Source: Antedon mediterranea (lineage: Eukaryota > Echinodermata > Crinoidea > Comatulida > Antedonidae). From it: a stretch of 64,000 nt of DNA. The notes beneath the pieces are model-generated. The model saw nothing but the letters and a program-made list of their open reading frames with translations. It searched no databases and was not told the origin of the DNA. Positions 22,966 to 34,900 of the stretch are shown here, piece by piece (position 1 is the first letter of the stretch; each line of letters begins with the position of its first letter). The translations under genes were made by a program, and so were the position numbers. Location: positions 30,438,501 to 30,502,500 of the forward strand of contig NC_092672.1 in the NCBI RefSeq assembly GCF_964355755.1. Direction: 5' to 3'.

Positions 22966-25900
22966 GTAAGGAACCGATCGCAATTGTTTGTGTTGAGTTA
23001 CCGGTACGGTAGTAATAGTACTAGCCTTAGGCCTAACTAGGCCTAGGCCTAGCCTAACTAGGACTAGGCCTAGTAGTAGTAGGAATGAACCGCGAATGAA
23101 ACTATGGCCTGAGGCCTAGCCGTCGTGCCTGTAGCGAACTAGGCTAGACAGTCTACTTTAGAGGCCTACTCTCCACTCCATTCATCCATCATAGGCTATA
23201 TATTATATACTCACACACAGCACAAATTGTACCTCTCTGACTCTGCCAGAGAGGTACAATTTGGGCCAGTAACCCAGTTCATACAAAATTAGGCCCCTTC
23301 TTCTTCTTCTTCCAATTTAGTGCAAACTTCAGACTTGATTGAAGACTATAGCACTTTGGTGGGATGTGGTGCGAGTGAGTTAGTTTTCGTAAAGAACCCC
23401 CTTAAATGATTTAAAAGTTGGTGCCTTTACAGTTGATTCTGCTAGGATGTTCCAATCTCTTGATTGATCGATGATAGTCCCGACTTGAGCGTGGAATACT
23501 ATATGCTTGGCTGTTTTCTGTGCGAGAAGGGGCAGTGAGGTTTTTGGTGCTTAAGTATTTGTCCATATCAATAATTGCAACAAGGTTGTTGTGTATCTTG
23601 TAGAACATTGATAGTCTTGAGAGTTGACGTCTTTCAGCCAGGCTTTTCCAAGATAGTTCGTGGAGCATTTTTTTTATTTATTCGGTATATAAAAATATAT
23701 TACAAAACGACAGTCAAGGACTGAAATGAAATGTATTACAAATGACTAAAAATTAGTTAAAATTGCTATAAAAATAGAAACATCTTAATAAAATTAGATA
23801 TCGTACCATACAATTAAAAACATACAAGAATAAAAAACCTTAAAACATTCACTTATTACATATCTAAAAAAGAGCTAGTGGTGCCTATTAATTTTATCCA
23901 CCATGGTGGGAACTGGAGACGACCTAAGTCTGCTGGTTTTACAATGAGGTACTTCTAGAAAGCGGAATGAGGTACTTCTAGAAAGCATGGCACTGACACT
24001 GGCTGTACGTTCATATCTACTGAGAGTGAATCTTGCAGCACGGTGTTGAATTTTCTCTACTTTTTTCTTTAGGACATCTGTGTGGTGGTCCCAGACTACA
24101 CTTCCATATTCCAGGATTGGTCGTACACGTGATTTGTAGGCTTGTTCTTTTACTTTGGGGTTTTTGATATTTATGTTACGTCTGAGGAAATTCAGTGTGT
24201 TATTTGCTTTAGCAGCGACGGTTTCCAAGTGTTTATTCCATCTGAGGTCATTGGAAATTGTTATTTTCTACACTACAGTAGATATCAATCAACAATACTA
24301 ATTTAATTAACATTTAAATTAGGCCTAGGCTATACTAGAAATAGAAGGCCTAAGATAAGTTACTTCTACAGACATGCTTTTATACTGTATTATTGGCCTA
24401 GGCCTAATTATAATACTGAAAGTCTAAAGACCAACTTGTAGAAAATTATGATAACTTTTAAAATGTCAGTGCCATGCTCCACGAACTATATTGATTTTCT
24501 TAATTTTGCTCTTGTGTTGTTTTACTGGATGTCGACTGATGATACTGTCTGAGAGTTTTGATTGTTTGATTCAATTTATTTATTTTTTTTTTTTTTTAAA
24601 TTTTCTACCAGCCTACAGGGTTAGTATTTTCATTTAAAGTAATTAATCTTTCATTTCTACTTGATTACAGGCGTTCAACAAAGCCAGAAGTAGCCTCTGT
24701 CCAGGCACTAGGTGACGAGCAATGCTCCAAAATGGCTTCCGTGACGGCACTTTCGATGCATCCATCTCGAAAAACTGCCATTATTCTTGCAGAGGAACAA
24801 GGTATGCTTAAGCTCTGTCTACACTATAAAAAAAATGTGATGTGCCCATGGACATGATGATAGCATATTTGGGCACATGGCACTTTTTTGTCTAGTTTGA
24901 TAGTGTAGACAGAGCTTTATACAGTATAAAAACTTTGTTCATTGAAATTGCATACAATGCTACAAATTGCACTCCTCAACACATTTCAGTTTGTTCAGGA
25001 TGTGCCTCGGTGTGCCATTTGTATCTTGGTTTGTTGAAGATAACCAAATTTAAGTCGGCTGTTGTGATAAATGAGTTAAAACGCTATCCCACACCTCAAA
25101 AGACAAGGCCTGTTAAAAAATATATATATATACAAAATAAATGAAATTACTACAGATAAAATCAGAAAAACCTTTAGTTTTACCATCTTACAGGTAGTGG
25201 ACATATTGTACGCTGTGATGTTATAGTAGACACCATATACTCAATACATGTTGAAACAACAACGAGGGTGCTGTATCTTGATGAACCACCGGAAGAAATT
25301 GTTGTAAGAGGTCAAGACGACGAGGGTAAGGTCACCGAGTTTACGATGGTTACCAGGAGACAGTTATACAATTGACAATACTGATTGTATTCATTGTCTG
25401 TATAAATAATAGCTGAACAATATTCAACTAGAGTGCAGAACTATTTGTGAATTCATTTATTTCTTTATTTTAACATTAATTTTCTACCATAAAAGCAATG
25501 AAAAGGGGTACAGAACTCCTAGTTTTTGGTATTGCTATGCTATTAGTTTTACTATGGTTGTTGGGAATTTAACTATAGATATTTGAAAGTGAAAGTAATG
25601 CAAATTTCAGTTGAATTTTTAAACAATTTTTTTTTAAATAGCTTGAATTGTATTTTAAGACTTATTAGCTAAGATGTTTTATTCTGATATTTTTATATTC
25701 AATAGGAAATGTATTTAGCAGTTTGCAAGGTCTAGAGTTTGAGTGGAGCCTCATATCAGACTACGAGGGTGCGGAATTTCTTGAAGCTAACAATGTACTA
25801 CGGTAAATCAAAACAAACTTAATTATTTAAAAGTTTGAAATATGCTAGTCAATATGTCATGTGCACTGTTCTATAGGAAATTTTAATAATTTTTCAATTT

Positions 25901-28900
25901 TAATGAATTTTAATTTTTTAGCATGGTTTCATTCCTTGAGACTTACTACATTCCACTTCCACATATTGCGGAGTTTGAAACGGGGGGAAAACAGGGAGAT
26001 CGAATTCTGATAGAAGGAATTACTACTGGGTCAGCCAAGGTCAGCGTAAAACTTAAAGCTAGAGGATTTAAAGTGAGTTTAATAATTGTTTATTTTAAAT
26101 TTAAACAGATTTAGTAGAAAATTTGAACCACCAGCAAGAATGTTATATTGTTTAGTCTTGTTTGTTGAGTATTACCACTAGCATTATTATTTTTAATTTA
26201 TATATTTATTTGTTTAATAATTAACCAAAAGTTTATTAAAATATTGAGTGGAGATTCTCGCCTACTGATCCCAGAAACCGGGGTTCAAATCCAGTCAGAT
26301 TATTATTATTTTTTTTTTAATATGTTCACTCCCAAAGACCAAACTTTGTTTATTATGTAGAGCTTCTTGTGTATTTGTTTGTTCTGTGTGCTGAGTTGCC
26401 AGCTTTTAGAAGGGTAGTTAATGAAATCACCCATTGAGAATACAAAATGAATTTTAAAATACTACTTATTACTTTTAGATATTAATAATATTTTATTAAT
26501 ATTTTGAATGTAGATAAACATGAACAAACATTCTTACTTCCTGAAAATGTATCATTTCAAAGAATTTGGTAACAAAGTTTGAAACAGGGCATTATAGTAC
26601 ATAATACCATAAAATCACCTGCTGCTGTTCATTGACTATTAACTGTATTCACACAGAGCTATCATTTTGGAAGATAAACTGAAGCAATTCATTCATATTT
26701 GATTGAAAGGTGTTAAGCTCTGTCTACACTATAAAAAAAAGGTGTGATGTGCCCAAATATGGTATTGATGACATCATGTCCATTTATGGGAACATCACAT
26801 TTTTTGTCACATAAAATTTGATAGTGTAGACAGAGCTTTAAAGGCCTAGATTTTGAACTATTCTACTACTTAGTACTAAAATGCTTTATATCCTATTATC
26901 ATTAACAGTACTGTAGTTTATTCATATCGCATATAGTAATTTGATATCTATAAATTAATAACAACACATATGAATCTATATGGAATACTATTAGATGTTT
27001 AAGTGTATAAAATCACTGTCAGATGTAGCCTGCTCATATCAGAGTGTGAGGTTTTTATAATTGATGGTACTGTATAATATACACAATTATTGATATTGAT
27101 TTAACACAAATCAGTATGAAAAGTAATGTTGTCCTGGTGCCTCCGAGAATTTCATACCCCCATACGACATTTGTGGTAGGTATAGATGTTTCGGCAAAAA
27201 AAATGTTTTTTTTTACTTCAGTTGGCACAGTTGATTTTAACTTCCCATCCATCATTGTTGCTTCTATTTTTGTTGTTTTTTAGTCTGCAAATGCAAGTGT
27301 TGTACGGCTTATTGTCACTGACAACCTGATGCTTAATCCATCACATGATGTCTACATCCTGGTACATTCTCAAGTACAGTATCAAGTTGAGAAATTTCGA
27401 CAAGGAAAGTTCACAGGTCAGCACCAAACTATGATCATCTGTGTTCACACTATGATTGTCTGTGTTCAAACTATGATCATCTGTGTTCATACTATGATTG
27501 TCTGTGTTCACACTATGATCATATGTGTTCACACTATGATCGTCTGTGTTCACACTATGATCATCTGTGTCCATACTATGATCATCTGTGTTCACACTAT
27601 GATCATCTGTGTCCACACTATGATCATCTGTGTCCACAAAATGATCATATTGTGTTCACACTAATTGCAAAAGGAAGAGCCTATTTAAATATAATTATAA
27701 CCTATTGAAGGCGTGGCCCGTATCCCATACGAGGCCTGTATATGTACGGTTTGACTTTTTGAGTCACTGAATTCCACTTTTTGAGCATTTGACCTTTGAC
27801 CTATGTGAAAAAAGTACATTTCACACAACAATAAAACCAACAATTGCAGAAAGTTACAGTCATAAAATTTATTTTGCAGTTTTTCTTTGCATTTATCATG
27901 CTTAAAAACTAAGTATCATTTTAGGCTAAGTGAGTGGTGTTAAACAGTCATGAGTTAAAACCGTAGTACTAGGTGAGGGTCGAACCTTTCAATTAAAAAG
28001 AAGCATGCTTAACTACTAGGCTACGTCTCCACTACAAATTTTATTTCAAAAGGTTAATTGTCTTATCTTTTCTTGCAGTTCTTACGATGCCATCTTTACA
28101 ATACCGTCTTGAATTGGCAAACACTAAGATAGCTTCGTTAGATGAGAAAACTTTAAAAGTGACCGCCCTTCAGTTGGGAACTACTGAAGTTATTCTTATT
28201 GATAAAAGTATCCTTTTTATTTATACAGTAGAACCCCCTATTAAGTTGAGACATTCAGGATCCAACAAAATGTCTTCTTAGTAGTCGTGTTTCCTGTATA
28301 GGGTTTGACTGTATTGTTAAAACATATATTTTTCCTTGTTCATTTCACAGTGTGTCCTCATAATAGAGGTGTCCTCTTGGGTTGTACTCTTAATTGAGGT
28401 GTCCTTTTAAAAGGTGTGTCCTTTTAATTGGGTGTCTTCTTAATTGGGTGTCCTCTGAATAGAGTTTCCCAAAGTAGCTATGTCCACTTTCACATCCTAT
28501 AACCTATTATAACAGTTCATTTTACAATATATAATAATGTATCTTTACCTACCTACCCTACACATTTTAAATCTAGAAACCTAGAATGCAAGCTATAGCC
28601 TAACAAATAAATCTCCAATCTCCATTCCACCTCCCCTCTTCAATATTCAAATGTTTTTATACACTTTGTTCATTGACCATCCAAAGATAAGTTCTTTAAT
28701 GATACCACCAGATGTAAAAGATCCAATTAGCCAACCATCTGCTGGAATACATGTGGTTGAACCAAAATTTTTAGGTATGTATACAGTTTTCAAATAATTA
28801 ATTGACAAATTAGCTTTGTGTATTATGTAATTTGCTTAACACTTTGACTGCCAGAGGTTTTTCCAGTTAGAAACTGCCACCGCCAGCGTTTTTAGCCCAA

Positions 28901-31900
28901 TTCTATGTTTTTATTAAAGCTGATTGAAACCATGTATGTGATCTGATTTATATGTAATTTAGACTAAAATAATCATAAAGATTTTAGCTTTACAATGGTA
29001 CCAAGAACGATTTTTAAATCGCAATATGTAAATCGTAATAGTAAAATGAAAGTAACCCACTTTTTGAATTTTTCGTAGTTTCGCGCAAGAAAGTCGAGAT
29101 ATTCGCGATTTTGTGCAAGACATCACAATATGAAAATATCGCCCGGTGAGATCAACAAACAACGAAAAAGTTACTTACACGGCACCGATATAGGCCTATA
29201 AAAACAAGTTATCACTATCGAAAAATGTATTACATTTTATAAATCATAAATCTTACATCAATGTTTCGCCAAAATCCACATAGTAAAGACACCAGGCCTA
29301 GTTAACCAGGCCTAAAGTTGGTCCGGAACCGTTTTACGACTAGGGCTAGGCTAGCCTAGTACACTACTAGCCTAGGCCTAGGAGATAGTAAACTGATGAT
29401 AATAACCATACCATTTCAAAATAAGTTTGTTGCGTGAAACTCGGTCACTTTCAGTAAAACACCAAAACAATTAGGGTATAGGCCTACATACAATAATAAA
29501 ATTAAAGACTTCATATTGAAAATGACTCCATTATTTTTTATTCAGATAACAAACAAACATGTCAATCCACAAAAACCTTTGTAATGCTTCGGCGGCATAG
29601 CTAGCGCGCGACCGATACACAATGCGCCAAGCCATCGCTCTACGCGCTACTGTGATGCGCGGTGTTTGTTATTTCAACAGGTACCATTTTGACAGTCGTT
29701 CGTAACCAGATTAGTTACTTTTAAATTGTAAAATATTCACGGTCCAGACCGAATATAGTGTTCATATTTATAGTATATACCAATAATTAACCTATCTACC
29801 GGATTTCGTAAAAAAACGCGAAAAACGAAGATCTTCGTTTTTGGCAGTCAAGCGTTGTGTTTCCAAAAACGAAGATCTTCGTGTTTGGCAGTCAAAGTGT
29901 TAATATATAGCTTTGTGTATATTTGATTGTATATAATATGTACCTAATACTTTCGTAATTATAATTTAAATGTTACAAATATGGCATGAGGTAAAATATA
30001 ACCTTTCATCATTCACCGAATAGGCGGCGCTGTTGCGACCGTTCAATAGTGCGTATTATTGCGCCTACAATTGTCCAATCAAATGACAGGAATTTATTCA
30101 GGTGAACATTATATAACATAAGTTAGTTACACAAGAAAGATATACTAGCATGTTTCTTTCTCTTTCGTCATAGGCTTTGTTGTTCTTCCTGGTAGAAACT
30201 ATGTTCTACAGCTTGGCAATTACTATGAGATTCTTGTTGAAATATATGATCGCAACAGCAACAAAATCTTCCCATCAGATGTAAGTAAATAATGCTTGTT
30301 TTTAAATATCGAAATTTATTTATTGTAATTTTAAAAATAATTTACAGATTGAAGTTAAACAGAGGCCTAGAAAGGCCTATTTTGTTTACATTTGATAAAA
30401 AACAAGCATTTTAATAAACTATGGTTCTACAGAAAGTCCTCAACAACAAAATGATATCTGTCAATTTGATGGCAGATTTCTCAATTAAAGTAGAAAAATT
30501 ATATATTACAAATTACAAGAAGACGGTTATTTCAGAAGTGATCTGGTTTTAAGAAGTTTTAGGTGGAAAATAAAAAGTATTATAAAATAATTCCCATTAT
30601 GTTTTCAGAATATCCGTATGGAAGCTGTCTTTCCCGTGGAGTATTTCAAAGTTCTTTATTCCTCACATAATGGAACGTACCATCGGGTGCAAACACTGAA
30701 GAATGGTATGGCCGAGATTGCGGCAACGCTCATAGCTGTGTCCTTGCCTGTAAGTATTGAAAATAAATAGAATATTTGACTCCTTCACACCCTGCAAACA
30801 TGAACACATTTTGTTAAATAATTTAGATATATTTATTTCGCAAGTTTATATTGAATTTTGCCGTTGTTTTTAGGATGGAAGTGTACAAAAGTTGAAAATA
30901 CCAGTTGTCGGTAAACAAGAAGTCAATATCTACAAACCGTTAGTTGTGTCGCCCCCAGAGCTTGTGTTTCCATGGCAACCAAGATCAGCGCAATCTCACT
31001 ATCAGTACAAGTTAAAGGTATTTTGTGATTTTCTTTTGCATTCATTGCTTGAATCCCTTTCATTTTCAATACTGTGTATATTTTTAGACATGTATTTCAT
31101 GAAGATCAGAGCGCTGTGGACTTAGATGTTACACCTATTCAACAACATTCTTCTCCCCTAACGGTCACATTGTGTTATCGGCAGCCAACTACTGTGCCAT
31201 TACGTCTGTCCACGACAGTGTGTGTGTGTGAACTAGTACACCGGGGTAACCCCCTAATCGTCTCGAAAGATGTACTAGGTTCTTTAAAGTGCACACTGCA
31301 GCCATGCTATAAGCTGTACTATAAAGCATTGTCTACACTATCACTTTATGTGACAAAAAAATGTGATGTGTCCATATATGGACATGATGATGTTATATCA
31401 CTACCATATTTAAGCATATCATTACCATAATTTGGGCACATCAAATTTTGTTGTCACTTAAGCTTGGTTCCCACTAGAACACAATGCAAGGACGTAAGCC
31501 GCAACGTAATCGAATTGACCAATCCAAGCGATGGATTATTGAAACCGTTCCTTTTGATTGGTCAATTCGCTTGCTTTACGGCTTACGTCCTTGCGTTGCA
31601 TTCTAGTGGGAACCAAGCTATAAAGTTTGATAGTGTAGACAAAGTTTAAGCTCTCTTGATTAATTGATTATTAAAATATTAAAGTGATTTTTACACTTTA
31701 TTAGAAACATTGAACAAATTATTATGGTTTTAAATTTATATAGCGCAAAATACAAATAGTCTCTTTGCGCTGTTTAGCACAAGTGTGAAAATGAAAATGT
31801 TGATAATAATAAACCACGAAATAGCCTAAAAAAACCGAATAAATTGACCAAGACAACAGAAAAAGTCCGAAAATGGAATCTCATATCACCACACAGATGT

Positions 31901-34900
31901 TTCACTAACTTGTCAAGACAAGCTAGCTATTTATTCACAAGTTTCATAGTGATTTGAGCATCTGACTATCCTGCCTAACAAACAATAAAATGAATATAGT
32001 GTTTATGAAAAAATAATGAATTCGCACAGAACGAAACAAGTGAGTCTTCAAGTGAGCTTTAAAGATCGAAATGGAGGGAGACTCACGAATCACCAAAGGC
32101 AAAGAGTTCCACAATTTTGGAGCAGCGACCACAAAAGATCGTTCCCCACATGACTTCAATCAATTATTGCTCTTAAAAGATGCATCAGATAAATAAAGTA
32201 TCAATTTCCTCCATTGTGCGATATCAGAGCATTCAGTGCATTGTTATTTACACTGAAAATGTTCTTAATTTCGTAGGCAACAGGTGGTACGGGAAATCAC
32301 ACATGGTCGTCGTCGGACAAGTTGGTCGCTAATGTGAATGTTCATGGTATGGTTACCACTGCAACCATGCTTGGAGAAACCACGGTAACAGCGGCAGATG
32401 TACGCAACAGTGCCCACACTGGGTCCAGCAAGGTTGGTTGTATAAATTGTATTAGACCATACTACTTAACATTATTCAAAGATACTATCAATATTTGTTA
32501 CATGTGTGGCTATGTAAATTGAATGTTTGTATAATTTAACATTATGTAAATTAAGTCTGATATTTACCTATTTTACATGTCTAAATTTTAATTGGTTGAT
32601 ATAATTGGTCATTTTTTCTTTGTAAATAAAAATTGAACATGGTCAAGTTGTGGTTTGGTGGATGCCAGCTACCAATCCAAGGGTCCTGTGTTCAAGTCCT
32701 GTCATGTCAGGATTTTTTCTCATGACAAATTTCAACTCCACTCCCAAAGACTTGTAATAAAACTGTTTAAGAGCATCTTGTGTAATGTCTATGAACAGGA
32801 TTGCCACCTGGATAATGAATGAATTCGCTTATGGTTACCTTTGGCAATTTGCCTAAATATATTTTTAAGTAAAAAACATTTTTACAGGTGTATTCATTTA
32901 TGCAAATTAAATCAAATTTTTAACTATTTTACAGGTGTATGTATTGAGACCAATTGAGATGTTGTTCTTAGATTCAAAAGTAGAAGCTGAATTGGGGTCA
33001 ACATTGGCTCTTCCACTTGCCATCTATGCACAAACCATAAAAGGTAACATAGCTCAGATATGATTCCATTCATATTGAAATTAGTTTTACCTTTTGGTAG
33101 GTGGCAGTATTGCAGAGTGGTCTAACTTGGAGCCATATATATGAAGAATTGCGACATTGAATTATAGATAGATGGATGGATTAGAAGCCATTTGACTGCT
33201 TGTTGATGATAAACTGACTGATCACCGGAGCTTAGCACCTTGTTGTTAGAATGCCTTGGAGAAAAAAAAGCTAATACCTTATTTTTGTCCTTTTGATTTT
33301 GTTTAGGTGGTGAGAAGAAGAAGTGCACAGACTGCAAGCTGTTACCATTAGAGAAACAACTATCAGATAATACAGTATTCAAAATAGTAGAAGGTAAGCC
33401 AAGAATTTGTTTGTTTTTGTTTAGAAAGATTTAAAAGTGAAGAAAAACATTATAAATGTCATGGGTCAATTTTCCTAAACAATAATTTGTTAATTTTTTA
33501 GATGAAGATACAGAAGTGACTGAGAGTGCTTGTACTATGCTTTTCCTGCGGGCTGAATCTATCGGTCACTCACGCTTGACCGTTACCTATCAACAAGGTG
33601 ACACCAAACTACAAGCAACAGTCACCATAGCAGCATATGTGCCATTAAATGTAAAAATTCTGTATTTTAATTTGGACATTATTTAAAAATGAAAAAATTA
33701 ATTAACCTTTCAGACACCCCTGTTAAGAAAACATTTTCCCACAAAACAAACACAGGGCAATATTTAGCACCCAACAGCCAACCATCTTTAGTTGAAACCC
33801 ATATTAAAGAGAACACTTTGTTAGCTCTGAAGTTTTTCTACTGTATACACACTTATTTTGTTTTACCTTAAAAGGACTAAATAAATCACAAATACATAAA
33901 TTAATCGCAATTTTCTCATTTTTCGTATAGGTTTTAGACCCTAGTGACGTAGCTGTGGTGAGTCTAGGCTCGTCAAAAAGACTGGTGCTTTCTGGTGGCC
34001 CACAGCCTTGGGTTCTAGACCCTTCTAAATACTATCGAAATCTTGTGCCGGAAAAACCAAACGCAGTGTCTTCAAATCATGTCAAGAGTGTGCGTGTGAA
34101 TAGTAAGTAAAATTGTTGTACTAATTATTGATGCTTCCTTTATGTATTCAAAAGAGGAGAAATATAAGTTTTAATACTACTCTATATACACATTCTTCCA
34201 TTATATGAACATTTTAATATTATATCATTGATTTTTCATTAAAAATTTAAATGAAATTTTAATCAGTTAATAGTTATTTATTATTATAATTATAAAATAT
34301 TTTTTACACTTTTTTATTTCAAATTGAAGAAAATTACCATTATTTCGAGGTGACCTGTCTGGAGTTCTGTGAGCAGACGTTCACAGTTACCGTGGGAAAC
34401 AATCCAGCCACTAAGAACCAGTATCCAGCTGTTGCCAAGACAACTGTTCAATTTGCCTGTGCTCCTCCTGCAACTCTTCACCTTCGACCTCAGATAACAC
34501 AGCCAACACAAGATCCACCTTGCCCTTTGACCCTTGACTCTTCAAACCAGGTCAGTAGCAAAGTAATATGATATAATTAGGACAAACAAGCCACAATGTA
34601 CAGTATATTCCACAATGTAAATTATTTAAATTTTAATTATTAATTTTGTTAATTCCACTTTTGTTCTGTAGGAAATAAACGGTAGATCTGTGTATTTAAA
34701 TGTCACATTTATTATCAGACTGAATTTTGTAAATCATTTTATTTACAGATCCCAGTGCAAATGTCTGGCAAACTTGAGATACTGGTATTTGCGGCAGATA
34801 GCCTAGGACGTCAGTTTGATAATTTTACATCACTTGTGATTACCTGGGAATCAACAAATACTCAGTTTTCCATTACTGCAACACCACAGACAGTATACAC

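Larger units (their letters stand above)
22966..24670 (+). other. NUP210 intron 1
   Basis: 1,705 bp. It holds a cluster of AGGCCTA words (23020-23080), a perfect 16-bp inverted repeat with 7-base loop (23224-23262), and a CR1/L2-like LINE remnant on the minus strand (23295-24260). A 24-base match to that LINE in opposite orientation lies at 24463-24488. Confidence 0.8.

Noticed and set aside
26281-26296. Functional tRNA genes at the GGTTCAAATCC-like boxes (also 32690, 43109, 55690)
   Set aside because: Only internal promoter-like boxes are present, followed by a shared non-tRNA body; they are SINE heads.
27329-27708. Overlapping frames on both strands with CVHTMI/NTDDHS repeats
   Set aside because: Produced by the 21-bp minisatellite; exon 6 splices out at 27416 and the NUP210 frame continues at 28079.
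28690-28774. Exon 8 starting at the canonical AG (28686)
   Set aside because: Wrong phase relative to exon 7 and reaches a stop codon; would break an otherwise intact gene.
31074-31430. 118-codon frame downstream of exon 11
   Set aside because: Runs from intronic sequence into a family J fragment and a family A element; exon 11 has a proper donor at 31018.
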